A DNA stretch of 56,915 nucleotides from Symsagittifera roscoffensis (Eukaryota > Xenacoelomorpha > Acoela > Convolutidae): contig NC_087062.1 in the NCBI RefSeq assembly GCF_963678635.1, positions 55,628,355-55,685,269 of the forward strand. Reading direction: 5' to 3'. A model generated the notes under the pieces. It did no database searches and was not told the DNA's origin. It saw nothing but the letters and a program-made list of their open reading frames with translations. The position numbers and the translations under genes are program-made. Of the stretch, positions 12,347-23,505 are shown piece after piece. Positions within the stretch are counted from its first letter, which is position 1; every line of letters begins with the position of its first letter.

Positions 12347-12928
12347 TATCACATTTCGTTGAATTACGTTCAAAGTATCCCATCAAATGTTGATGATTAT
12401 TGTAGATTCCGACGCAAATGTGTTTTATTGCGGATTCCGATGTAAATGTGTTTTATTAGCAAATGTCTCCAATCAAGTGTTAAAAAAGTTTTCTGATAAG
12501 AGTAAAAAATCATACAAAACAAGTTGCTCAAATCTAATTTATAGTTGAACTAGTATTTTTTTCAAGAAAAAAATTACAAAATCATCAAATCCATATTGCC
12601 CTAATAGTAGTTTTTATATTTGAGACCTTCTTTCGATGCAAAAATATTAAAAGATAATAATGACAATGACATATTTAATCAAACTTTTTGTGACTGAAGA
12701 AACGTAAGCGTAATCAATGTTCAAAATAAAGTCCAATTTTTATTTTACTACTTTAAATAACGCCAAACAATTTTTATTGAATTGTAATTTCTTTCCAGTT
12801 ATCCAAGAGCATTCACAGTCAAAAACAGCTCAAATCGGATTGTTCTGAAAAGTTTTTTTTTCACTGAAAATAAAAAAGACTTGCAATCAGGTGCAAGAAT
12901 CATGGCTGAGAAAGACTTCACAATTATT

Positions 12929-13056
12929 GTTCCGACTTTCGGTACGAAAGTAACGGAATATTTGTGCTTAAGGGGCAGTGGATTAAGGGGCAGTCGATGT
13001 GGATTAAGGGGCAGTCGGGCTTTTTAGGGCTTTGCCCTGATAAACGAGCAGTCTTT
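12929..13056 (+). mobile_element. Internally deleted family A element with GGATTAAGGGGCAGT repeats
   Basis: It keeps the family A 5' end (GTTCCGACTTTCGGTACGAA, then ATATTTGTGCT) and 3' end (hairpin AGGGCTTTGCCCTGA, then ACGAGCAGTCTT). The ~400 bp interior is replaced by three copies of a short unit, GGATTAAGGGGCAGT. It lies at the inner edge of the right arm of the large inverted repeat. Confidence 0.7.
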
Positions 13057-13122
13057 CTTAAGTCTAGCCTTCTAAGAGATGTGAATTACAAAAGAAACTT
13101 TTGCGTTACTGGATTCCTTTTT

Positions 13123-13676
13123 GTTCCGACTTTCGAAACGAAAGTAACGGAATATTTGTGCTCGGGTGGGTTTTTTTTCTTCAGACAAATTTCGACTTTT
13201 TAACTAGCCACGTTTGAAGGAGTTTTTTTATCATTCGAAAGGTATTCTTGCCTTGAGCTTAACTTTGAAAAGTTATTTAACCTGTGATCCTTTTTCGTAA
13301 AGTTATGATTGTTAAAGATTGCTATTTTGACCAATTAGGAGCAATTAGGAACAACAATATATTTCGCGCTATTAACGCGTAAGCAGAGATTTAATCCGTC
13401 ATAGAAACGTCTTAGAAATTGTTCCAAATTCGTTGAAGTAAGTTTATTTGCCATAATTGATTTGTTACTAGAAGCGAATTTTTATCACTTTGTACTTAAT
13501 ATGCCTGTGTGGGATGATGATTTTCACAAAAAAAATCTCAAAATTTTTTACAAATATATTTTTTTTCATTTTATTTTCCTTTTTTACATTTATTTTTTTC
13601 ATATTAATACTGCTTCATAGACCTTAGAAGGCAGTCGGAACATTCAGGGCTTCGCCCTGATACGAGCAGTCTTGTT
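13123..13676 (+). mobile_element. Helentron-like family A element; right arm of the large inverted repeat
   Basis: Complete copy from GTTCCGACTTTCGAAACGA to CTTGTT at 13676. The next base begins another full copy. Confidence 0.88.
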
Positions 13677-14211
13677 GTTCCGACTTTCGATACGAAAGTA
13701 ACGGAATATTTGTGCTCGGGGTGGGTTTTTTTTTCTTCAGACAAATGTCGACTTTTTAACTAGCCATTTTTGACGGAATTTTTTAATATCATTCAAAAGG
13801 TATTGTTATCCTGGGCTTAAATTTGAAAAGATATTTCACCTGTAATCATTATTCGTAAAGTTACGTGGGTTTAAAGATTGCCATTTTGGCCAATTTGGGA
13901 CAATTAACGCGCGATATATTTCGCGCTATTAACACGTAAGAGGAGTGTTAATCCGTCTTAGAAATCGTTCCAAATTGGTTGAAAGAAGCTTATTTGCCAT
14001 AATTGATTTGTTACAAGGAGCGAAATCTATCATTTTGTACTTAATATGGCATGTGGGGGGATGATTTTCATTAAAAAAATTCAAATTTTAGAAGAAAAAA
14101 AATTTCATTTTGTTTTATTTCATCTAATTTCTTAAATGTTATTTCTGCTCCATAAACCTTAAAAGGCGGTCGGAACATTCAGGGCTTCGCCCTGATACGA
14201 GCAGTCTTGTT
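13677..14211 (+). mobile_element. Helentron-like family A element, joined head-to-tail to the preceding copy
   Basis: It runs from GTTCCGACTTTCGATACGA to ATACGAGCAGTCTTGTT (535 bp). It abuts the previous copy with no spacer: CTTGTT is followed immediately by GTTCCG. It differs from its neighbour at many positions, so the pair is not a recent duplication. Confidence 0.88.
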
Positions 14212-14814
14212 TACATTTTATAACTTAATATTGGCTCTATGGGAGTCTTTTGTTTCCTAACGAATTTTTCAGCAAATATTTCAGCCAACCATCAATCACA
14301 GTAGACAGGCGTTCCCACATTATAAACAATCTTGCAGCAATTAAAATTAATACCACCTTGATATAGCTTCAATCTAAGATAAATCTCTAAGTTATTGAAA
14401 AGACAATCTTTTCAAATATGACCTGTCTGAAAAGACTAAACGGGGCGGTCCAACAATTGAAACGGAAGCTATTTTGTCTTATTACACTCAGATTCGCTGA
14501 AAAGAGAAAGATTATCTGAATTGCTTCTGAAATTGTCAACGCTTTTATGAGCTTAAATCGATCAAATCAAAAAGATTACACAGAAAAAAAGACAGGGAGT
14601 TGTTTGAAGTAGATTTTATCATTTTGGTGGTGAGTGTTGGTTATCCTATTGAACTAGAAGCACTGGACGTCAATAAATCAATATTATTTCAAATTTACAA
14701 CCTTTTTTATTTAGGAAATTGAACTTCCAATCCCACTTGACCTCTTCCATTAACTACTTTAATCGTTGCATGTGAATATAATTAAGTTCAGAGCAGTGAA
14801 GTTCGCAGGAGATT

Positions 14815-15232
14815 TTCGATGAAGTTTTTTCTGGAACTTTTTGTGTCATTGGAAAGGTATTGTTGTCCTGAGTTTAAATTCAAAAAAAAAATTTCATCTG
14901 TGACCATTTTTAGTAAAGTTATGCGGGTTAAGAGATTGCCAGTTTGAGTAATTTGGGACAACTAAAGCGCTGTATACTTCATGCTTTTAACGCATTTTAG
15001 AAATTGAGGCATGCTCTTTGGCCTATTTAAATTATTGCTTTTTGGAAAATATATCACTTGGTACTTAACATATCGTGCGGGGGGATAACTTTCAGAAATA
15101 TACTCCAAAATTTTTTTGAATTTTTCTTTTTTTTCTGTAATTTTCATCAATTCTTTTAATTTAAACTACTCCATAAAAATTGAAACGCAGTTGGAACACT
15201 CAGCGTTTTGGCCTGGTACAAGCAATTTTGTT
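14815..15232 (+). mobile_element. Degenerate family A element
   Basis: It retains GGAAAGGTATTGTTGTCCTGA, the GTAAAGTTATGCGGGTTAAG block and a decayed 3' end, GCAGTTGGAACACTCAGCG, followed by ACAAGCAATTTTGTT. The 5' tip is lost. Confidence 0.65.
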
Positions 15233-15552
15233 CTCCTTTAGGTTTGAAAATCAGATTTTGATATTAATTACAGGGAAAAAATTGATTGGCGTGGCCCACT
15301 TAGTTTAGAGCTCTATTAAGCGAGTAACCTTTTTACTTACTTGAGATATTCTGTTTTTCGAAATTTTTTTAAAAAAGTCTCTGTTCCTCGCCCAAATTTT
15401 CACCGTTTTCAGACAATGTTTTATGTGTCTTTTCAATGTGTCAATTCAAATTTTTTTGACTCAAAATCTTTTTTCACGTTGATCAGAGATATACAAAAAG
15501 ACAAAAAAAGCCACGATCCTCATCAATGACTGATTGTTCTGATGCTATTTTT

Positions 15553-15804
15553 GTTCCGACGAGATTTAATCTGTCTTAATACTTGTCACGATTGAATCGG
15601 GGCACGCTATTTGGACAACATAAAACTGTGTATAAACAAATAATCACTTTGTACTTTACATAGCGTAAGGGAGTGAGAGGATGGTTTTCAAAAAATCTAA
15701 AAAAAGGTTTTGAATTTTTCTTTTAATCAATTACTTATATATTTAAAGTAATCAATAAAAAAATGCAGTCGGAACATTCAGGGCCCTGATACGAGTAGTT
15801 TTGG
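15553..15804 (+). mobile_element. Internally deleted family A element
   Basis: It runs from GTTCCGACGAGATTTAATC to GCAGTCGGAACATTCAGGGC and CCTGATACGAGTAGTTTTG. It is about half normal length, with the first ~250 bp of the interior missing. Confidence 0.65.
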
Positions 15805-17073
15805 TTTCATTTTGTTATAAAAACCTAATTCATGATGAAAAAATAGAAGCTCTCATTTTTCCCAGGTGTTCAGCTGAACAAGTAATGATGTTTTCAATGA
15901 CCATCATGATGAACTGAATCATAATCACTCACTAAAAACCCATCTAATTTTCTTTTGCCATTTTTTACGGCAGCAAACTTTTTAGAGGCGCCAAATGCGG
16001 CTTTTCAAGCTTTTTGATATTTGAGATTGAGATGGTCTGAAATATTCATGCATGACCGTTGTGGCAATAAACTGCAATTTAGTTTCAATTATTACCAACA
16101 TTTGTCATCTGGCAAAAATAATTGTTATTGAAATGATCAGACCATAAAAAAGAAGAGGCTCCAATATAAACTTCATTAGCTGCCACAATGGCGCTTGTTG
16201 CGAAGGAAAGTTCAACATAGCTTTAAAAACTTTGTGGCGTTTCAAAATTTTTTGGAGAACGAAACAAAAAAGTGATTTTGAATTATCTATTGAAACATTG
16301 TTAAAATCAGTTCGCTGCCGTGTAGTAACCTGGGACTGTGACTTCAGGACAATGTCATTTTTGGACTTTTAGTTTCACTTTTCCGACCTTTGAACCATGA
16401 AAAAAATTAGTTCACGATTCACTGATGTCATTTGGGTATAGATTTCAAGAGTTAATGGGGAACTTCGATTTTTAATTTAACCATGTGAATACGAGTCAAT
16501 ATATATTTCTTTTTTAAACAAAATGGTTGTTAATATATTATTTCAGCTGGCCTGCCACAGAGCGGTGATTTGGCACAAAGGTAGCCGAGCACTCTAATTA
16601 ATATTTTGGACTCTCTCATCGCGGCCGCGCCTAAAAAGCGTGAAGCCGGATTAGTTCTGAGGATGTGAACTGTGTCTTGTTACCCAAGAGTGACTCTCTT
16701 TTTGTTCAAATCACCTAGTTACCAGCAGCGCCCTTTTCAGCCAACCCTCCCAACCACTTTATTGCCCCCAGGTGAGAGCGGTGGGCTGGAAATGCTCCAG
16801 ATAATTTTGGACACCTCTCTTATCAAAAGTGGTCAGTCCTAAGTAGAAAAAGAAAGTAATCAGCAAAATATTGACACTGCTGATTAAGTTCAAAAGACGG
16901 ATGTTTCACAAAAAAAAAAAATCTTTTTTAGTCGGCCTCGTACTCAAACTTTCTCAGAACAGAATTCATAATTAGACATAACAAGCAAGTCACGTTTTTG
17001 AACAGCAAATTAAGATAGAATTTCTTAATGATACACCTTTTAAGCCACATCGCGAGCATTTTGTCTGTTGCCG
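15805..17073. other. Unassigned, includes a G+C-richer stretch at 16540-16850
   Basis: No gene assigned. At 16545-16583 a TTATTTCAG acceptor and AAAG/GTAGCC donor bracket a 34-base open stretch on the plus strand. The minus strand has a 58-codon frame ending GRPAEIIY across 16550-16725. Either could be a fragment of an exon. No family is recognised. Confidence 0.2.
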
Positions 17074-17466
17074 CCGGGGATGGATTTAGGGGAGGTACGG
17101 GGAGGCAGACACGTCTTCTTACCTCAATCATTCGACGCCTTCACCAACCTAAAAGTCCCCCTTTGGTACTATTTTACGAAGTCCAATTTCAAATCCTAAA
17201 ACTGCGCTTTGGTGCCATATAGTAAAATTGACGCGCCAAAAAAACGCGCGTTTTTTGGTCAACGTTTTTTAAGAGTACCGAAAACGATATTTTTGGCCTA
17301 TATTTTCAAGTTTTGACTTGACTTGTTTTTTCATTTGCCAGAGTACCACTGAAGCACTATTTGTCTTTGCTTTGCACTGAAGCACTGGAGCTTTTGAAAT
17401 GTCTTTGGAAAATTCTAAAACCTAAAAAAATTAAAATTCCCCTCGAAAAAACCTAGATCTTATCTT
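17074..17466 (+). mobile_element. hAT-type MITE, degenerate copy
   Basis: Same plan as the copies at 35370 and 47994: a GGATTTAGGGGAGG start, CCCCCTTTGGTACTATTTTAC, the AAAAACGCGCGTTTTTTGG block, and an end CCCCTCGAAAAAACCTAGATC. Substitutions are scattered throughout and the termini are damaged. Confidence 0.7.
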
Positions 17467-19564
17467 TTAGTAATCCGAAATCTATGTTACACTATGCTTT
17501 AGATTACCTTACATTATGCCTTAATAATCTTAAAAAAGAAACGAAAATGAGGAAATCAAAATGGCTGCACCGGTTGAAAACACCGGAAGAAAGCATTTCT
17601 AAAATTATCCCTTCGACTCAAATTTCCGGGAAATGTTTTTTTAGGAGTTTGGAGCTAAAAGCGTTCGCAGCCCTCTTCCTCTATGAACTTGACCCATAAA
17701 AATTCAATGCACAATCATCAGATTGAGGAATAATTAATTATTCCGCAACAGTAATAAGAAAATAATTGGTGATTACTAACTAGGGCCCCAAAAAAGTGTG
17801 ATTAGTCGTTTACGCTTCTTGGTCGCGCAAAAAGAGCAAATGCTCCAATTTAAAATGATTTATTATCATTATCCCATACTCGAATCAGTCGAATGTGGTC
17901 TAACTTTTGATGTCGTTGAGAGGAAAAAAGTCAAGGAATGAGACAAGAATTACATTAAACAAGAAAAATGGAGCATTTCAGTGGACCAATATGCAAATTT
18001 AATTTGCAGACCAGCGGTAGAAAAGATAAATGGTTCAAGCTCTAACCCTCGGTTATCTTTTAATAAACTACAAGTTGGGCTAACTTTCCTTGAAAAAAAA
18101 ATCGATCCAATTCGGCTAACTTGTCTTATAACATAGAATTGGATCGACAAAAAGCCAAACTTCATTTCAAATTAACATAATTATGGATTGAAAAAACAAC
18201 CAGACTTCACTTCAATTTATTACCAAGTATTTTATCTTAACTAAAATTGAATGACTTTTTTGTACAAAAACCATGAAGCTTGGAAAGAAAATGCTTAATT
18301 AGAACTGCTAACCACAATGTAAAAACAATAAGTTCAGACAGTCAAAATTCGTAGTGTTTGTTAACGAGCTGTGTCATAATAGGTATGGTATGTTTGAACA
18401 AGTTATACAGCCAATTGTCCACTAATTAGACACCGAGAACACCAAACTGAACCCCCAGTGACAAGCTAATGATAGCTGATGACAGGGATTGTCATTATGC
18501 AGTGTTATTCCAAGGGAATTTAGGTCTACTTCGAGCTACAGTTGAAGTCCAGATCAAGATAGATACGTCTATAAGGTTGTTACTTTAACCCCAAGCGTAT
18601 TCCAAGTTATGACCAAAAGGGAAACTTATGAAAATTAGTATCTTTTGCCGAACACCGATCATTGTCAAAGGTTGCTCATTTGAGCAGAATTCAAAATTTG
18701 TACTTCTAACAAGAGCACCTAGTTGGTTTCCGAGTAGGACGGAATGCTCTGAGCACGGTTACCATTACAAGTATTTAGATCAAATTTGAAGAAAAAATTG
18801 ATTTTTTTTTCTAGTTAAACAGATTATAAAATTGTCCATATCACTATTCATAAAGAAAGAATTGGCAAATATTTCGACACAGACCTTTTTTTGAATCCCA
18901 GTCACTCAGATTTCAATATGCTACCAAACTGACCCCAACAAGTTGTTCTTTACGTAATCGGAGATAAATTCATCCTATGACAAAATTGCCTTCCGTCATT
19001 TTCACAGGAATAATAAGAGTAGCTACCCGCTGGGCGAAGGGCATAGTATTTTCCCGCACAATTAATGTCCAAATAAATATTAGCAAAAAAGCTATGCAAA
19101 AATTTTTCAATAAAAAATTTTCCTGTCATTCATGTTGCAAAAAATGACTACAAAAATGAGACCGGTGCCTCGTTGAAAACGTTTCACGGGTTGTTGCTCA
19201 ATTTTTCTTTCTGAAGAACTTACCGAAACTTTTTTTCTACTGAGCAAGGTCAGTGATAATACCACTTTATATTGAGTATTCGTTTTTGCGAATGAAAATG
19301 TGGTCGAATTGAAGAACTTAAAAGTTATAACAGCTGTACATAGAATGATGTACGGACAAATCGCATAAAAATGAAATTTGAAACACATTTTCCTCAAACT
19401 AGGTTGCGTATAAGCGGGAAAAAATGATTAGTTTCCTGCTTAGTTTCTTACCAAAAATAAAGTGGGTTAATTCGTTTCGCCAAATTCAGGACTCAAATTT
19501 TATATCGAAAACTGATCATTTATGATTTTTTTAGTTAATCAAACATTTCTCCAAAGCTACCGAA
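17467..19564. other. No gene recognised; one hairpin
   Basis: AT-rich. A hairpin at 18103-18149 pairs TCGATCCAATTC with GAATTGGATCGA. A 71-codon plus frame (17484-17699) and a 96-codon minus frame (19107-19397) have no recognisable domain. Confidence 0.4.
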
Positions 19565-20255
19565 GCAATTACTACCAAAATCTATCAAATTAAGCCCCTT
19601 ACGTAGCTAACCAAAATCGTGACCAGACATTTTCGCCCCAGTCATTTCCGCTCCAAAAGCAGTCATTTCCGGAATTGTTTGTTTTTGGGGCGAAATGACA
19701 TGAGCGGAAATGACTGTGTTTTTGGGGTGGAAATGTCTGGAGCGGAAGTGACTGGGGTGGAAATGACTGGGAGCCGACCAAACTATATCAAAGTTAGCTC
19801 CAAACAAATGTTAAGAAGGATGTAATCTCCAAAACATTTGCGCAAAAATTTTTAAAAATTGTTTTCAAACAAAAAATGGTCGTTTTTTAAGTAAAAACGA
19901 CATTTTTGTCTATCAAACAAAAATAAATCATTTCTGAAATAAATCAATGTTTTGGAGATTTTAAACTTTGTTCAGCTACGTGAGAGATCTTTTTTGATAT
20001 AATTTGGTCAGTTTTTGGCACGGTATTTTGGCGTAATTTTGATTCAATAAAATTGCCAAAAATGATCCGTTTTTTGGGTAAAGTTTTGTACCCGAATTTT
20101 GCAAAAAAAATGGTCCCATACTAATTCTGTTAAATTTCTAAACACATTTTGTTGTGACAATTTTTTGTCTAAATTCGGCCCATTTTGGAAAAAAAATCAT
20201 TTAACCTTTCCAAGTTTGATAGTTTTGTCTGGTTAATTTAAATCAGCACTGTGTT
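19565..20255. repeat. Palindrome-bearing repeat family P, copy 1, with inner GTCATTTCCGC array
   Basis: The 19785-20255 part aligns with 55634-56057 in order: AAGAAGGAT, TTTGGCGTAAT, CCCGAATTT and an end TTAATTTAAATCAGCACTGT. At 19565-19610 CCCCTTACGTAGCTAACC is an inverted match to the TACGTAAGGGG block of the other copy. At 19619-19775 CAGTCATTTCCG(C) and its complement CGGAAATGACTG alternate several times, forming strong local hairpins. Confidence 0.65.
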
Positions 20256-22252
20256 TCTATTGATGCGTACGTAAGCAGCGAAAGAATCTGACTCGGAAAT
20301 CTTTGCAAATTGTATTGAGGCTGGTTTTTTGGCTATTGGAAATAGCTCAATTGGTCATTACGCAAAAATTATTCAAAAGCAAAACCTAAATTTTTCTTAA
20401 ATTTATATCATTCTTTTACTAAGTGTTATTCAAAAGACGATAAACGCCAGTCAGAATACATAAGAATTCGCTCCGATACGGGTCGTCTTGTTTGGTTGTG
20501 AAAGCTTTTACAGCTTTTACTGCAATATGAGAATCAAATCAAGTTATCACTGCATTATGAGTGCGATCGGGTTACCGCTCCATGGGAACGTAAAATTATA
20601 TCAAAAAACTTCAAAAAATTAGTAGCTTTTGAAGGAATATTTTTGAGTTTTTGTTCCGAGTTTCAAAAAAAGAACAGGGTAGTTCGGTTTGATGTGGTAT
20701 GATTTTCAGAATAGTATTGTGATTTAGCTAGCCAGTTTTTAAACAATTTTATTATGCCATCTGAAAGTTAATGACATTCTCAACTCAGTTTTAAAGAAAC
20801 TTCCGAGGCTGACTAAAATCAAAAATCAAAAATCAAATATCTTTTTTTTTGTAAAATCAAAATCATGACAAATTAAGTGTCGCTTAAGTGCTAAGAGAGC
20901 AACTTCTGAACCGATGGTCTATTGGGCAACTTAATGGCGCATGACCCTACGGAGATTGTTGAAATAACGCGCTATTCCTGAAATCGTCAAAATTGTGAAT
21001 TTACTGCATATTCGTTGATTACCGACTAAAGTAATTGCCAAGCTGAAAAACATGCGCCTAATTCTTGTTGAGATGTTTAATTTTTTTCAGAACGTACTCT
21101 AAAATATTGGAATTCTAGAATTATACACCGCGCCCTGATTTCAAAATTGGCAACATTTTTTCTTTAGTACTTTTTGATGCATGAAGACACGAAGACGACC
21201 TCAAAATCTGCGCTTTTAGTGTAACCTGTACCTTTTCTACTTTGGCGTACTTTGACAGCCTTTATTACTGATACTTCGAAGGATGATCAATTAATCTGTT
21301 CCATCGGAAACAAAATTACAACTGTACACTTTGTCAATTTACTTCATATTGTGTAATTTTGAAGAAATGAGTATAAATGGAGAATTAATTTTAAAAACTC
21401 TTACGCTTGAGCAAGTAAAAAAAGATTTCGACAAGTTCGACTTGCTTTCTAAATATATCGTTTAGTCCTAAAAGTAGCGTAGTGAGATAAATATGAAAAG
21501 TGGTGGTGTCTGGAATAGCAATTACTATGAAGACGATTGAAGAGACAAGTGCGAGCATCTTTGAGTCCCTCAGGCATGATTTGAAGCTTTTGCTTCAGAG
21601 AAAACAAATTTAGTTTTCACGGTCTCCTCCAATCAAGTAGTCTAGTTCAAAATGCCAATCAGTCTTTTAGGTAATTTTTTATTTGAACTTGCTAGCTATG
21701 CTTAAAAGACTTGATAGGAAGGATATTGGAAATTGGTTCCAATTCAAATAAGACCGAATTCGCTAAAGTGGAATCAATCAAAATGTACTGCGCTCAATGA
21801 CAAGCTTAATGCCATTTCAAATGGATGATTCACTCTCAGTGCCAGCCACCGTACTCAGGCATTAACCACTATGAATTGAAAAAAAAAGAAAAAAAACCTG
21901 CATTCTGAACCCAGAGCAATTTAATCAAAACTGGCAATATTTTATACTTAAACTAACGCTAATGCGTGGTCCGTCGTCATTTTTTCAGTTGAACATTATG
22001 ACAGTTCAGCTTTGACAGGGAACGCTGATTAAAGTGAGAGCTTTGCTTGTAGGGCTATGAAAAACCTATTTAAAATAGTGCAGATTTCAAAAATTTGTGT
22101 TTTTTATTATGAATGTAAGACAAAATTTCTACCTTTTATCAAAATTGTAGTGAACCCTGTGAGTGGTTAATAACTAATCTAACCCTTGAGAGGTGGGTGG
22201 GTCCTTTGAATTTTGCTTCGAGATATATCAAGTGCATTGCTATTTATTTGCA
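20256..22252. other. No gene recognised
   Basis: AT-rich sequence. A decayed family A 3' end may lie at 20447-20494 (CAGTCAGAATACATAAG, then ATACGGGTCGTCTTGTTT). A 36-codon open stretch near 21500-21610 (MKTIEETSASIFESLRHDLK) is too short to judge. Confidence 0.35.
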
Positions 22253-22313
22253 GCTTATCAGCGCCTATTTGTTGTCTTTGCTTCTTTGATCTAGAGGGTC
22301 AATTCGTTATTAG

Positions 22314-22538
22314 GTGCAAAAAGGAGAGACGCTTAATTACATCAACACATTTTCTTTTATCTACAAAAAAACTCGAACAAACTATTCCGATGAACCATTG
22401 ATTACTTTAGGGCCGAATTCGATTACAGCGACTTTTTCATTCAAAATGACATACTTCACAAAGAATGCGTTCATTAGGGAGCCTTTTCATCAAAATAGGC
22501 TTTCTTTTACAAGTGATAACAATTCTAAAGGGACATAA
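22314..22538 (+). CDS. Possible exon of an unrecognised protein
   Basis: An acceptor-like TTATTAG ends at 22313. A 74-codon frame follows, beginning VQKGETLNYINTFSFIYKK and ending SDNNSKGT then TAA. An overlapping frame ends at a fine donor, AAG/GTAAAC (22557). Its codon usage is less AT-biased than the background. No domain is recognised with confidence. Confidence 0.2.
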   Translation: MQKGETLNYINTFSFIYKKTRTNYSDEPLITLGPNSITATFSFKMTYFTKNAFIREPFHQNRLSFTSDNNSKGT

Positions 22539-22642
22539 AAATTGGATGAGCACAAAGGTAAACTTACGAACTCTTAACTACTTGCGGTAAACTAATTCGA
22601 TAGCAAGATTTAAGAACTTAGTTTGAATCAAACGATAGATAA

Positions 22643-22842
22643 ACCTTCAAAGCTGCCGATAATATTAGACATCTTGACGCTGATGGCTTTTTGAATTTGC
22701 AACAAAGGGTCGATCCGTGCCCGAAAGATGTGCCTATCAACGGACGAGAGTACAAAATCGATGTCAATTGTTTTTTAACACGCGAGGAGTCCAGCTGTGA
22801 AAACAAGCTTATCTCAAATATGAAAACGTGGTTGCTTTGCAG
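22643..22842 (+). CDS. Possible cysteine-containing exon
   Basis: A plus-strand frame is open from 22643 to a donor-like CAG/GTGGCA at 22842-22848. It includes LDADGFLNLQQRVDPCPKDV, then INGREYKIDVNCFLTREESS and CENKLISNMKTWLLCR. Cysteines are spaced C-x19-C-x9-C-x16-C. The balanced amino acid composition and the G+C content above the background suggest a secreted or extracellular domain. I cannot name the family. No confirmed acceptor or partner exon. Confidence 0.3.
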
Positions 22843-22967
22843 GTGGCACAAATAATTACAACCACTGTACTTACAAAATATTTAAAAAAATTTCGGAGAT
22901 TTTTTGTTTGAAAATTCTGATCATTTTTTGAGCAGCCAGAAAAGTTGAAACTCAGATTTAAAAACAA

Positions 22968-23505
22968 AACAAGACTGCTCGTAACAGGGCCTGAATGTTC
23001 CGACTGCTTTTTAAGGTTTATGGAGCAGCAGTTATAACATAAAAAATTAAATGAAATAAAATAAAATGAAATTTTTTTTTCTAAAATTTGAAATTTTTTA
23101 TGAAAATCATCCCCCCACACGCCATTTAAAGTACGAAAAAATAGATTTCGTTCCTTGTAACAAATCAATTATGGCAAATAAGCTTCGTTCAACCAATTTG
23201 GAACGATTTATAAGAAGGATTAAATCTCCGCTTACGCGTTAATAGCGCGAATTTTATCGCGCGTTAATTGTCCCAAATTGGTCAAAATGGCCAAAATGGC
23301 AATCTTTAAACCCTCATAACTTTACGAAAAATGATCACAGGTAAAGTATCTTTTCAAATTTAAGCTCAGGACAACAATATCTTTTGAATGATATAAAAAA
23401 ATTCCATCAAAAATTGCTAGTTAAAAAGTCGAAGTTTGTCTGAAGAAAAAAAAAAACCCACCCCGAGCACAAATATTCCGTTACTTTCGTATCGAAAGTC
23501 GGAAC
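22968..23505 (-). mobile_element. Helentron-like family A element, complete copy
   Basis: Minus-strand copy of 538 bp. The 3' hairpin has shortened to CAGGGCCTG (a deletion of the loop and part of the stem). The 5' GTTCCGACTTTCGATACGA end at 23505 is intact. Its 5' part (from 23208) is included in the 1.2 kb tandem duplication. Confidence 0.85.

Larger units (their letters stand above)
10934..13676. repeat. Large inverted repeat, ~650 bp arms with ~1.44 kb spacer
   Basis: The left arm 10934-11583 matches the reverse complement of 13024-13676. The match continues past the family A element into about 95 bp of flanking DNA (CTTAGAAGGCTAGACTG on the left, AGTCTAGCCTTCTAAGAG on the right) and an AGGGCTTTGCCCT hairpin. 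The arms therefore arose by inverted duplication and not by two independent insertions. Confidence 0.85.

Noticed and set aside
13123-13676. Family A as a tRNA-derived SINE
   Set aside because: No A/B box pair and no A-rich or simple-repeat tail. The conserved 3' hairpin and inner inverted repeat fit a rolling-circle element better.
13123-14211. Repeated GC-rich hairpin blocks as a CRISPR array
   Set aside because: The repeats are whole 0.5 kb elements, not short repeats with uniform spacers, and the genome is animal.
16540-16660. tRNA-like stretch (GTAGCCGAG, then TTTTGGACTC)
   Set aside because: It resembles part of a Ser/Leu tRNA, but no acceptor stem, TTC-arm or proper B box follows. 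No tRNA can be folded.
19599-19825. Three overlapping frames of 60-68 codons on both strands
   Set aside because: They translate the alternating GTCATTTCCGC motif and have repetitive composition.
22809-23168. 119-codon minus-strand frame
   Set aside because: Most of it lies over the 3' end and interior of the family A copy at 22968, and composition is that of AT-rich repeats.
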